DNA of 64,000 nucleotides from Romanomermis culicivorax (taxonomy: Eukaryota; Nematoda; Enoplea; Mermithida; Mermithidae). The notes beneath the pieces were generated by a model. The model was not told where the DNA came from. It saw only the letters and a program-made list of their open reading frames with translations, and did not search any database. Position 1 is the first letter of the stretch, and every line of letters starts with the position of its first letter. The DNA is taken from the NCBI GenBank assembly GCA_963922205.1, contig CAWUHX010000175.1:702175-766174 (forward strand), in the 5' to 3' direction. Shown here piece after piece: positions 46,220 to 57,727 of this stretch. The translations under genes were made by a program, and so were the position numbers.

Positions 46220-48556
46220 AAGGCCCTGTCATACTTCGCCGCGAGGTACCGCGCGGTACCGCGCGGCGCCGCTGGTCCTATTCATACTAAAGACCCTGTC
46301 ATACTTCACCGCGCGGCGCCGGTTGTTCTATCCATACTGAAAAGCGGCGCCGGACGGCGCCGCGCGGCGCTGCGCGGTACCGCCTTTGAAGTATGAATAG
46401 GTTTTTGTTATTTTTGCGGCGCCGCGCGGCGCCGCCATCAAGTTTCGACTGAAACGAAATTTTCGAACAAGTTATGAGTTCTAAAGTTGCAGCATACATG
46501 TTGTTATAACATAATGCTGCATACTGTGACATCTATACACGTAGTTGAATCATATTTTTCACTTGAGTGGTGCATTCTGACACTTGTCAAATTATTTTAC
46601 CAAATTGATTACTCAATTTTCGATGAAAATTTACTAAGAAGTTGATCACTCAATCTGCAATGAAGACATTAATTGTAAAAATTATGAATATGCAGAGTAG
46701 GTGTAAACATGTTCCTACAGCAAGTGTACTCGCACATTTCGATTGTGTCGTTATTCCCCCAACGTCCCTTTTCCGCAAATATCCCGATTATCCGAAAGTC
46801 CATATTCCCCATAGATACCGATTCCCCGAATAATGAATAAATTTCATATTTCCCCGAAAAATGCATTAGTCCCTATTCCCTGAAGGTCCCGATTTCCCGA
46901 ATTCTAGGGAAAGGATGGATCGACTTTGAATTTGGATCCTAAACAGCAGGTCCGACCGGACCCAGATCAGATCTGGATCATGTGTATAGCACATATGTGA
47001 ATAAATAATCGTGTATATATATTCAATTTTTCAAAATCAGTTTATATAAATTGATATTTCTCAGCAGTTCAAGAGCTATCAATCGTTAGAATGAGAAGCA
47101 AATTGAAGCAAGAGCCCAAAATCTTTAGACTAGGCTTTTTGCACGCTTCTATCTGCACCGTGCAGGAATGATTGATTTCATTTTTCTTTGCGTTTTTTCT
47201 TTTTCGATTTTTTCGATTTTTTTCGTTTTTTTCATCTTTTTCGCATTTTTTGTATTTCGCATTTGTCGAGACGAGCAATACGCATTTTTTGACAAGAGCA
47301 AAATCTAAAAGTAAAAAAGCGGTGCCGTAGGGCGCCGCGCGGAGCCGCTTGTTAATATGAATACTACAAGCGGCGCCACGCTCTAGCGCGCGGCGAAGTA
47401 TGACAAGCCACCGGCGCCGCGCGGCGCCCCTTTTTCACTTTTGGATTTTGCTCTTCTCAAAAAATGTGTATTGCTCGTCTCGACAAATGCGAAAATGATG
47501 AAAAATACGAAAAAAATCGAAAAACAAAAAGCGCAAAAAAATAAAAATCAGTCATTCCTGCACGGTGCAGATAGAAGCTTGCAAAAAAGCCTAGTCTAAA
47601 GATTTTGGGCTCTTGCTTCAATTTGCTTCTCATTCTAACGATTGATAGCTCTTGAACTGCTGAGAAATATCAATTTATATAAATTGATTTTGAAAAATTG
47701 AATATATATATATACACGATTATTCATTCACATATGTGCTAAGGACCCAGATTCAAAGTGGATCCATCCTTTATGTAGTATTCGGGAAATCGGGACGTTC
47801 AGGGAATAGGGACTAATGCATTTTTCAGGGAAATATGAAATTTATTCATTATTCAGGGAATCGGGACCTAGGGGGAATATTGACTTTCGGATAATCAGGA
47901 TATTTGTGGAAAAGGGACGTTGGGGAAATAAAGACACAATCGAAATGTGCGAGTACACTTGCTGTAGGAACATGTTTACACCTACTTTGCATCATACCTG
48001 TAAGACCTCCGACCAGTTGGGGGGGGGGGGGTAGGAAAAAGTCGAAATTTTTCCCAAAAAAAGGCCAAAAACATACACTTTTTGGCAAATTTTTTTAATT
48101 TTTTCCCAACTGGGGGGGGGAATGATTTTGGGTACTGGGTTGGCCAAGTTGGGGGGGGTCCCCCCCCAACCCCCCCCCCCCAAGTACAGGTATGCTTTGC
48201 ATATTCATAATTTTTACACATTAATGTCTTCATTGCAGATTGAGTGATCAACTTCTTAGTAAAGCTTCATTGAAAATTAAGTAATCAATTCGGTAAAATA
48301 ATTAGACAAGTGTCAGAATTCAACATTCAAGTGAAAAATATGATTCAACTACATGTATAGATGTCGCAGTATGCAACATTATGTTATAACAACAGTAAGC
48401 TGCAACTTTAGAACACATAACTTGTTCGAAAATTTCGGCTCAGTTGAAACTTGATGGCAGCGCCATGCGGGGCGGCCATCGCTTTTTAGTATGGATAGAA
48501 CAACTGGCGCCATGTGGCACTGCCCAGTGCCGCGCAGTGAAGTATGACAGGGCCTT
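46220..48556. mobile_element. 2.3-kb GC-rich foldback palindrome (family B)
   Basis: The ends AAGGCCCTGTCATACTTC and GAAGTATGACAGGGCCTT are perfect complements. The two arms mirror each other for about 1.1 kb each around a centre near 47360. Mirrored landmarks include ATTGCTCGTCTCGACAAATG, CTGCACGGTGCAG-type text and the AATCGGGA/TCCCGATT tracts. Clusters of GCGGCGCCGCGCGG lie at both ends and at the centre. The right arm is longer by a 202-bp family A insertion (47993-48194). No transposase is encoded. Confidence 0.85.
47993..48194. mobile_element. Family A MITE in the right arm of the palindrome
   Basis: Perfect CATACCTGTA/TACAGGTATG ends and an exact 8-bp duplication CTTTGCAT (47985-47992 and 48195-48202). 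The mirrored site in the left arm near 46690 is uninterrupted. Confidence 0.93.
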
Positions 48557-50390
48557 ATGGTGTCTTCTCAATTGTTGAAATGCATCATGCTATCCACATT
48601 GGATTCTAATAGAAATGTCGACTCATGAATGCTACTTGAGTAATTTTGGTCTTCTAACAGGTTATTGGGAAAATATTGAGGAAATCGAAAATTTTCAGTT
48701 ATCTGTTTTCGGCTCGTGGACGACGAATTTTTTCCATTGATTACAGTAATAAACTTTCTATAGTCCATTTATTCTATAAAAAGACTCGTAGAAATAGGGA
48801 AAGATTTTTCAAAGCACATTACAATTCCGGGGTACATAGACATTTTCCTTTAACCGGAAAAAGATGAAGCAAATGTCTGTAAACGCTTTTTTACATGATG
48901 TAAATCCACATTACTTCATTTTCAGTGTGAGTAGTAAGGCGGACCCATATAGGGGGTATGGTTAAGCATACAGGTTCTGGAGTTACCCTAATAGTGGAAT
49001 TATGGTAATTTTTGGATTACGGTAATAGTGGAGTTATGGTAATAGGTGTGTTACTGTAGGTGGAAAAGGAAAATCGATGATGAACAGAAAATGGAAAAGG
49101 AAAACTAAAGTGAACAAAAAACGGAAAAGAAATAAAAAGAGATCATGTATAAAAATGGCTTCCCCTGTGGGCAGAGGAAGCCTTTCAAAAATTTGCACCC
49201 TGGATCCCCTTTGACAAAAGGGCGCCACCTGCAGGCATAAATATGATTGGTGGTCCCATTCCTGAACGATCGTTCAAGTCAATAAATGTCAGAATGGTCA
49301 AATTCGTCAATAATGGTCTGTTTTATGAGTCAAATCTTGAGAGAGTCTATACGCGATGAAACATTATCCTTACAGGTGCATGCGTATAAAGTTTGATTGT
49401 CTGCCAAAATGACCAAGAAGGTCCTTTATAAAAAATGACCAAAACAAGCTGGCCATGAAAAGCATGTAGACCAATAAGGTCTTTTATAGAAAAATGACCG
49501 GAACGAGCTGGTCGTAAAAAGCATGTAGAAAATTTGGAGAGTTCAAAAAATCTTTACGTATCAAAAGGAAAAACTTTTAAATCGATGCAACATTTCTAGT
49601 TTATTGTAAAACTTTTGAAGCAATGTATTATTTTTGTTTATTGCAAAAATACTGTAGTCCAAATACAAAAATAAAAAATAATAATGATAATGTGAACAAA
49701 AATGAAAAAACAAAAAAGAAAGCATGTATAAAAAATGACTCACTCCACCCACAGAGGAAGTCTTCCAAAAAAAGCGCCCTCGGGCTCCAAAATGAGAAAT
49801 GGGCCATCTGCAGGTTAACAGTATAGCTAATCGGAAGCCCTGCATACTGAAGGATCCTCCAAATTAGAATGGTCTTTTAGATCAGAATCTTCAATTCCAC
49901 ATATAAAAACTCTAAGAGTCTATTAAACTTGAAACATTATTCCTATGGGTTTATACTTATAAGGTCATAAAAATGACCAAGGTCTTTTATAAAAAAATGA
50001 CCCAAAGGAGTCGGACATAAAGCGCGTGCAGAAAATTGAGCACTTGAGATGCAAAAATATTCTAGATATAGAAAAAGTAACTGATACTACAAAAATATTT
50101 GAAGAAAAGAAAGAAAGAAAAACGAGAACATAAGACGTATATACACAAAACTGTACCAGGAGGTTAAAGGTCTACTAAATCATCGAGGGTAGACATACAT
50201 GAATGCTACTCTGCATATAGAAATTGATACATTATATAATGCATAATGATTTATACAGGTAGATTCAATTTTGTATATGGAGTGTTTTCCAGAGCAAACA
50301 TAAAAAGGTTAGACAGCTGAAGCCATTTAGATCATAAAACCAATTAGAAATGCTAGAAAAGATCAAAGGTTCTATAAACACGGTAGCAAG
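48557..50390. repeat. Diverged tandem segments of about 0.6 kb
   Basis: 49110-49560 and 49715-50050 share an order of motifs: AGCATGTATAAAAA, CAGAGGAAG, CCATCTGCAGG-like, then AAGGTCTTTTATA and AAAATGACC. This suggests an old tandem duplication. No gene is recognised. Confidence 0.45.
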
Positions 50391-50645
50391 AGATGCTTTA
50401 CCAAAATAATTAAGGTAGTGACTATTGTTATATTGATAGTTTTCTAGAATAACCTAGAGCCTAGAACCTTCAAAGAGATGCCTTACCAAAATAATTAAGG
50501 TGGTGATTATTGTTATATTGATAGTTGTCTAGAATAACCTAGAGCCTAGAACCTTCAAAGAGATGCTTTACCAAAACAATTAAGGTGGTGATTATTGTTA
50601 TTTTGATAGTTTTCTAGAATAACCTAGAGCCTAGAACCTTCAAAG
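50391..50645. repeat. Tandem repeat, three 85-bp units
   Basis: Units starting at 50391, 50476 and 50561 each contain TTTACCAAAATAATTAAGGT-like text and TCTAGAATAACCTAGAGCC and differ at only a few bases. Confidence 0.9.
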
Positions 50646-50935
50646 AGAAACCGAAAAGATTCAACCAAAAAATCAGAAAAAATGGGAAAAGATTCAATGA
50701 GGGCAAAAAGGTATAAAAACAAAAAATAAAAGAAGAAGAATCATTCTTATTTTTATACCTAAGCGACACCAAAAACAATATTGATGGAGGCCATATTCAT
50801 TATGTTCATTTCGGTGTTGAGAGCTGCCTAGGAGGCTTATGGTACACTGATTTTACAAATATTTTGATTTTCAAAATTAATACGGATACCATTTAAAATA
50901 TAAAAAATATTATCATTAATTTAGAGCCATTTTTA

Positions 50936-51163
50936 ATGATGACCAACATTGACATGTGGGCATCAGTCTTTTGGGAGGAGGCGTCGGTGGAGTTCAAGAC
51001 CTGGTGGAAAAGCCAGTGGGGGGTTGAATATCGGGCTAAGCAGAAACCCTTTTGGGGTTTCATGAAACATCTACGCCGGATGTTCAAAAACCCTTCGCTG
51101 GCTGACGACCATCTAGCCTCGCACCTGTGGAACATCCTCCCCCTGGGTGTGAGAACTGAATGA
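50936..51163 (+). CDS. Trp-rich small ORF, unknown
   Basis: A 75-codon plus-strand frame with eight Trp residues (for example EFKTWWKSQWGVEYRAKQ and HLASHLWNILPLGVRTE). It is GC-richer than its surroundings and uses many C- or G-ending codons. No homologue is recognised. The opposite strand is also open, so the strand is uncertain. It may be part of an unrecognised viral or transposon gene near the Polinton's left side. Confidence 0.3.
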   Translation: MMTNIDMWASVFWEEASVEFKTWWKSQWGVEYRAKQKPFWGFMKHLRRMFKNPSLADDHLASHLWNILPLGVRTE

Positions 51164-51700
51164 TGAAACGCTGATGAGTGCTACGTCCAGCAGTGGATAG
51201 GATTGGCGCTACCGTGCTTCTAGTGAGTTTTGATGTTTTACTTAAATCATGTCTTAGGTCTATAGATTTATAGCTAATGAGAGTAAAAATTGTTATAAGC
51301 TTTTACTGCAATATTTTAAGATAAATATGTATAGCTTAAATTGTACTAAACACAGTATGTTATAGATTTTTAGTTCATGTATATGTGAGAGCGCTATAAA
51401 CCAATCGATAATTAAGAAACCTACAGTAAACAGCGACTCTCCCCCACTCGCACACACACCAGGCGAACCTACGTTATCGGATCCTACTGTAGACATTGTG
51501 CCAAGATTCTTCGTTCAGGTAACCTAACTTTTTTATTTTTATACAACTACGCTTATTAAGATTATAATCTAAGATTGTATGAAACTATGACGTCAATGCT
51601 TAGTTTTTATGTCCTTTTTTTATGTCTTTTTATTTATATAAATATGTCTGTTTTGTATGTTAAAATCACTTCACTCGTTTCACCAATAAATTCGGCTTAC

Positions 51701-51898
51701 CTGCTCTCTTTTCTGCTCCCCAATATCATCGTAGGGTCGCTGGTAAAACGTCGTCTTTCCATCCGGCTTTTGCGTCCATTGGAAACTGGAAAGAAGTATA
51801 TTTTCGTTGCGAGACCGAGATTTCCCTTTCAAATTACCTTGGCGTTTTTCTTTATCGTTGCCGCTGCCGTTCGCCCCTTGACGTTTTCGTTGACGATT
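51701..51898 (-). CDS. Candidate internal exon, basic protein of unknown identity
   Basis: A 66-codon minus-strand open stretch, phase 0 at both ends. It is preceded by a strong acceptor (TTCTTTCTTCTTCAG) and followed by a strong donor (CAG|GTAAGC). The peptide is very basic at first (NRQRKRQGANGSGNDKEKR) and then has FQWTQKPDGKTTFYQRPYDD. It is GC-richer than its flanks. The partner exons were not identified. The plus-strand frame across the same bases is less convincing. Confidence 0.35.
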
Positions 51899-52992
51899 CT
51901 GAAGAAGAAAGAATAATTCAAGAACGTTCTAGTGTTCAGTCCGATCTGCAGGTTATTCAGCTACAGTAACCTGTATTTTCCATTGACCCAAACATTGATA
52001 AACCTTACATATATGTTAACGTATAGTAGATAGTTAACTTGCCTGAAACTTACCAAAGAACAGATGTTATTTACTGTACAATTCTGTATTGAATGTATCC
52101 ATGTAAGTAAGTAAGTGAGTAAGTATGTATGTGGGTATGTAATTAGTTAGGTAAATCGATGAAACATTGTTTCTAGAATATTCTAGAAGCTTTCAATTAT
52201 TTACACAATTTTATAAGATAAAATTTAATGATAAAAATAATAAAAAGTGTTAATAGATTTTGTACCTATTAGTAATCACTTAAAAATGATATATTAGAAC
52301 AAAAATTTTTTGTTTAACTAAAATAATTTTAGAATTTGTAAAAATTTTAGCAGCTATGCCTGAAGGCGGTAGCCAGGGGGGCGGCAGTGGCGAAGGTGTA
52401 TAAAATGTACATAGTATTTTATGTAAGTAAAAATTTTTGCAAAATTTTCAAAACTTAATGTTTTTATTTTCAGGTAAATTTTGTATATATATATTTATTA
52501 TTCTATTTTGTTTTAAAAGTAATAAAATTAAATTAAACTAAAAATTAATAAAATTTTTATTTATTTATTGCGTTTTATAGTAGTGGTTGTTTCTTTAGAG
52601 TTCTAGGGTGTCATCTGCTGGAAAATGAAAAAGGACTTACTGTAGTCAAATAATTAGAGGTGCATGAGTGAGTGAGTGAGATGTAGGTAATATGCACAAA
52701 ATAATTGCATAAAGTATAGTGTTGCTCATATTGAGATTTGTTGTTTTATATAGCTTTCTGTAGGTCTTAGGGTAAAAAGTATGTGTAAGATAATTACAGA
52801 GAGTACTGTAGAACTAAAGGAGGGAATAAAGGAAAGAAGGAGTAATAGAAGAAAGCTCATTTATAATTAGAGATAAATTGAAAGAATATTTCTAAACAAT
52901 AGTCAATGAGAAGAGTAGTATAAACAAAACTATAAGTGCTTTTTTATTATAAAAAAAATGAAATATACATAATATAAAAATATATGGTGCAT
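51899..52992. other. AT-rich, with microsatellite and a Gly-rich mini-ORF
   Basis: 52105-52145 is a GTAA/GTAT microsatellite. At 52356-52400 a plus-strand ATG follows an acceptor-like TTTTAG and opens MPEGGSQGGGSGE before a GTGTAT donor-like site. It is GC-rich against an AT-rich background. No Polinton terminal repeat was recognised. Confidence 0.3.
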
Positions 52993-54357
52993 TTAAATAC
53001 TATAATCCATAAAATTTTCACGATTTTTATCAATAATTATGAGAGAGTCAAATTCTACACATAGTGCTTCAATACCACCATCGGGTATATCCTCTTCAAA
53101 ATTCATTTGTAAACTGGTGGTTCCTCCATGTACAAGTTCCTAAAAATTACCATCCATACCGCAACGAGTCAAATCAAAAACAAAAAGTGTGTTATGCTTT
53201 GTAAAACAATTTTGAGTAATTTCATTGCCCTTGTTATCTGTACCAATTCCTACACCCTCAAATAATTGTATAAAAGTGCACAAATATTTGATTTCTTTAA
53301 AATTCAACATATAACGCATTGTAGGTAAGGTTGTAGTACCGCTTGTTATTTTAATTTCGTTTAACCCAAAATGCTTAAAGTTGAAGGCGATTTGATAATA
53401 ATCACCCCTAGCAGCCGCACCATCAACAAGCACCACAACTAGACGAAGAGGTAAAGAACTTGTGAACAATGTGTTTAGAGGAGCTGAGCGATGACTAGTT
53501 GTTATGTATAGACTTGTAACATGACATCCAGGAATAGTGTATTAGCTAGATTGATATTATCCACAACTTCATCTTTTTTAATAAATAAAGACATGCTTTT
53601 AACCTCGATCTTATAAGCTTCGTTGTCAGGAGATATAAATTTCTGCAAGCAAAAATCATCTCTATGTCTGTATAAATCAATTTTCAAAGTACATTGATTC
53701 AATAGAAAACATTCTTGCATAAATAGATCGGCATGTATAGGGGCCATTAATTCAACAATTGTACTGTTTTTGAACATTTGAATTCTTTCTGAAGCACCCT
53801 TGTTTTTCTTTATATCAAGAACATCATCATTTTCAAAAGCATAACCAGCAGCTGCAACATGTGTCGACTTAGCATCACGACCATAGTTCAATTCGGTTTC
53901 CAAATAAGATCTGTAAGGCTATCTATCTCCACTAAAATGTTAAAACATTAAAATTAAAAAAACCTGAACATACATTTAATTATAAAATATACCTGTCAGA
54001 TATTAATCTTCCATTTAGATAAATTTTGATCTGTTTGGAAAATGTTTTGCTGATCAAAGTAATTGGCCCTACAACCTTACCATTGAGATTGTTGTTGGCA
54101 TAAGATGTTAAAGTGCAAGCAGCACCATTAGCTTTCCTAATTCGAATAGTAAAATATATAAAAATTTTTTAAAAATCCAGCATATATGAATCAGGTGAAA
54201 TAACAAACTCATAGGGTCCTTCATTAGTACAAGGTTTTTGGAGTTGAATATCAGACCAAAAACTTCTACCAATAGCAACTTGTGTTGGAGGTATGGTAAA
54301 TAAATCTAGCTTGGTTTTACTACTATGAGGCCATGCAGCATCAATAAATTCACTCAT
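52993..54357 (-). pseudogene. Polinton major capsid protein (double jelly-roll)
   Basis: ATG at 54357. The N-terminal part KLDLFTIPPTQVAIGRSFW is characteristic of the F54H12.2-like Polinton capsid family. A frameshift follows at a T/A-run near 54165, then a possible 70-bp GT-AG intron (about 53923-53992). The middle block has HADLFMQECFLLNQCTLKID and the late block LPLRLVVVLVDG and GLNEIKI. The C-terminal FDSLIIIDKNRENFMDY ends at TAA 52993-52995. There is an in-frame TAG at 53140-53142 and a gap with frame loss near 53490. The protein forms the capsid shell in this element class, and this copy is broken in at least three places. Confidence 0.85.
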
Positions 54358-54499
54358 TTTGAATAGATATCCTTGAAACCAACTACTCTACGTGGAGTCT
54401 TTTTTAAGAATGAGGAAGGTCATTTTAGATGTTTACATTTATGTTGTTTTTGATGCTGATGATGATCATGATGCTGCTATCCATTATTCAACTTTTTAT

Positions 54500-54845
54500 T
54501 GCTATCTGCATGCTGTCATCCCTCTTGTGTAATAAGTTGTCAGCTGTGTTTCGTCCATGCACTTTCAGCACTTTCTTTAAAAGAACGACCCTCTACCACA
54601 TCTCCTGCAATTTTGGAACCTGTGGCAAGTGCATGCTTTCCTGCAGATTTTAACAAAGGCATAGCTAGGCGCCACAAGCTCTTGGAAAAATAACCAACTC
54701 CAGCTGCCTGATGTCTATAATAAAAGGGGTATGCTGCTCGGAAGCCTTCTAAGGTACCACCTAACTGAAATTGATTATCTTGAATGCAATGCTGATAAAT
54801 ATAGATCCAGTAATCAACAGTTTCAGGGATAAATATGGTATGCAT
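54500..54845 (-). pseudogene. Polinton virion-type small protein
   Basis: ATG at 54845. After a conserved-looking TVDYWIYIYQHCI there is a Gly-rich hinge (QAAGVGYFSKSLWRLAMPLL). An Ala/Lys-rich helix follows (KSAGKHALATGSKIAGDVVE), which resembles the Polinton small proteins between penton and capsid genes. The frame stops at 54540, where the family often continues. It lies between the penton-like and major capsid genes. Confidence 0.6.
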
Positions 54846-54982
54846 ATTTCGCTTTGAAAATCAGAATGAACAACTGAATGAATTAATTAAATAATTAAGA
54901 GTGTTTGCGGAAATTCAACCAGACAACAATGTGTCCAAATGCAAATGAATGAATAAATGCTAATGAAAATTTGATACTATCA

Positions 54983-55900
54983 TTATAGGAATAAAGGAGT
55001 ACATTGCCCGAAATGTAATTTAACTATAACATTCCCAAACTGAAAGGGTATAAGCTCATTCATACTGTTTTTTATATTAATTTCGAGTAATGTAATTTCT
55101 TTTAATTGAATGGGTATATAGTAAGGTGTTTCCTATAATGGACTCACATTATCTTCCTATTTTCCCTGAACATTTACTATACGTAAAAGTGGTTCTAAAG
55201 TATTTCCAACAATTTGATTTTCAATTATATTACAGTAAACATAAAAACTTTGTAAATCATTTAAATTTGGTGGTTGAATTCCTAACATGTACAAATGTTT
55301 ATTTCCAGGCTGGGCAAGAAAAACAGATTTGGATGGTGGAATATGTGTGTTAGAATTTTTTGGTGTTTTCTGTCCAACAGTATATAAGTTAATATTCACA
55401 GCTCTATTTAAAAAATCATCAGCAGTTGCATAGGCAGCAGTACTGGTAGTGCTAAATCTGAGAAGTTCCATTAACAGCTTGCTTATATTGATTTTATGCA
55501 AGCTTGTACCATTTTTTATGTTCAAATTAAGTAACCCTTCACCATGTTCATCATATGAAAACATGATTTCAATGTTACTTACGGCAATAGCTGCTCCAAT
55601 TTTTGCATTCAGCTCATCAATTAATTCAGATAGAGTAAAGTAATGTTTTTCGAAAACTATTGCTTTAATTTCTTTAACCTTATTTCCAACACCATCCGTA
55701 ATTAATGTTATTACATTGTCTCCACCATGATTGGAAATTGTAGCCCAGCTATAGGGATATATTATTTCACTTAGCCCTACCTCCCAGTTTCCATCTAGTT
55801 TTAAACCGTGGGGTAGATGGGCTGAAAAATCGGAGGGCCTGGTTCCATTTTTGCTATTACTAGGTAGTGTGATATAAAACTGATCTTCGAAGGTTGTCAT
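54983..55900 (-). pseudogene. Polinton penton-like minor capsid protein
   Basis: ATG at 55900, about 300 codons. The start FEDQFYITLPSNSK and LDGNWEVGLSEIIYPYSW are typical of Polinton minor capsid (penton) proteins. FYVYCNIIENQIVGNTLEPL marks the later part. Two in-frame TAG codons (55157-55159 and 55133-55135) interrupt it. The same frame then continues coherently (ITLLEINIKNSMNELIPFQF) to TAA at 54983. In this element class the protein occupies capsid vertices. The start overlaps the upstream small membrane protein gene. Confidence 0.82.
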
Positions 55901-56189
55901 TATTTATAATGCTGGTTGTTGTAGGTATGGTCTTCAATGAATAAGGTGACTGTAATACTCCTGGTACAGGACTAGGTAATAAATATCCTATACAAGCGCA
56001 CAAAAGGCCAACCCACAATTGGGTTATATTATTGTAGAGAGACAAATTTATTATAGCTGTAATGACTACAATGTATATTAGTATGACTTGACTGAAGAAA
56101 ACCACTTCCTATCAAGGTAGACGTTTTCCAAAAAACTCCCAAATGCTAATGCGAGACATTTCCGAATGTGTACTATTACTACTATCCAT
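55860..56189 (-). pseudogene. Polinton small membrane protein
   Basis: One frame from ATG 56189 with a short hydrophilic start (MDSSNSTHSEMSRISIWEFF). A TGA and a TAG follow in tandem (56109-56114), then a hydrophobic segment VILIYIVVITAIINLSLY and GLLCACIGYLLPSPVPG. It overlaps the start of the penton-like gene by 41 bp. The function is unknown. The compact overlap suggests a real gene in the parent element. Confidence 0.5.
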
Positions 56190-56354
56190 TTCAAAATAAA
56201 AAATTTTTTATTTAACAATTAATCACTCAATCATAAATTTATAAGAAGGCGGAGCTAGAAAAGTAACCAATAAAATTATACAAAAATATAAAGGAGGTGG
56301 AGCTAGTAAAGTAAAGTAAAATTATACAAAAATACATAAAGAAGGAGTTAACTT

Positions 56355-56845
56355 TTACGAACATGTACAAAATTTATTTCGCAATCGACTTTTTACAGAA
56401 AATTTACAATGAAAGAACTTACAAACCAATTTATCATTATAAACAAAATTTGTATTACTAAAACTTTTAAACATTTTATACATAGGAACATGTCACACTT
56501 TATAAAACAAAAAATATAAAGTATATATACCACAAACTCTACTATAAAACTTTTGTAGATGTTTCTTATTTGTGTATCTTACTGTAGCATTCTTGTTAAT
56601 ATAGTTTATAAAAGTAAAAATAATTGGTGGTAAACCATAGGAATCAAAATAATATACAGAGTTATCATTATCAAAATACATAGCTATCCAATGACTTCCT
56701 TTTTGAAAAGATGTATCGGTGTTTGCAATTGAAGCCGCAGGTCTTTTAATTATCTTCAGCAGAGTACTGCAAGCAAAAACTCCTAAAAAAATCTTGATAA
56801 TAGTGCATCTTTTTGAACATAATATGCCAGTTCAAAGTTGTTCAT
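56355..56845 (-). pseudogene. Polinton maturation protease (adenovirus-type Cys protease)
   Basis: ATG at 56845. A frameshift at a T-run near 56785 separates MNNFELAYYVQKDALLSRFF from the rest. The catalytic residues can be seen: His in GSHWIAMYFD, Asp in YYFDSYGLPP and Cys in VCGIYTLYFL. An in-frame TGA at 56493-56495 precedes a plausible C-terminus ending at 56355. The family cleaves capsid precursors. The ATG overlaps the end of the integrase frame. Confidence 0.82.
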
Positions 56846-57724
56846 CAGAATCGTTGTCATCGTCGTTTTGTATATCCTCTAAAATCTAGCTGTTGAATTT
56901 TTCAGGATAACACCTCCACTTCACAAGTACTCTACTCTGATCATCTGGTAAACATTTACTTTTGAAAACCTTTTCAGTTTTGTATTCTTTGATATTAGGA
57001 TTAAAATCAATTTTCTGTAGTTCTTTTTCATAAAAATGTGCTTCTATATCCTCGCCTTCTAAATCTTGAATTCTATAAAGTATATGGTTTCTAGTCTTCA
57101 CAATATGTTTTACTCTGGAAACTTCTTCACTCTATTGAGGTAAATAACCTTTGTCAAACATGCCTCTATGTTTACTAACTCGCACGTAATCTCCTATATC
57201 AATCTTAGACTTTCTAGTGTATAATCTTTCAGGGTAGAGTCTTTGCCATATAATTTTTTTGTTAGAATAATCCACATTAATAGGTTTTTCCTTAATTGAT
57301 CTATGAATAGAGTGATTATAGTTGGAAACAACTGAGGGTAAAATATCGACCCATTTATAAGTGGTAAACTCTGTAAAATAATTAAATAATTCAGTTTTTA
57401 AAGTTCTATTAAACCGTTCCACTATTGAACATTTAATGTCTTCATTTTGAGAAGTAAAAAGCTTTCAATAATTTTTGGAAATCTTTGTTGACAAATTCTT
57501 TTCCTCTATCGTTGCGCACTCTCCAAGGGATTCGACCTCTTTTTGAAAAGCATTACATACATTTTTTGCATGTTTTGATTTCAATGGTTCAACCCATGCA
57601 TATTTACTTGATACATCTATACATGTAAACATAAATTTGTATCCATTGTTAAAATCTGCTAAAGAAGGCATATCTGCCAAATCAATTTCCCATTGTTGAT
57701 CCATAGCTGTAACATAAATTCAGT
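56832..57724 (-). pseudogene. Polinton integrase, core and chromo-like C-terminus
   Basis: Retroviral-type DDE integrase. The first Asp is in WEIDLADMPS with FTCIDVSSKYAWVEPL after it. The second is in NDRGKEFVNKDFQ, reached only after a frame change near 57530. The Glu is in SIVERFNRTLKTE, after another frame change near 57470. A chromo-like C-terminus follows, with VLVKWRCYPEKFNS. In-frame TAGs occur at 57132-57134 and 56886-56888, the latter where the family has Trp. The N-terminal part lies at 60274-60430, beyond an insertion. Confidence 0.85.
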
Positions 57725-57727
57725 TAT

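Noticed and set aside
47069-47278. Lys/Asn-rich frame
   Set aside because: Low-complexity T-rich tract within the palindrome arm, mirrored on the other side.
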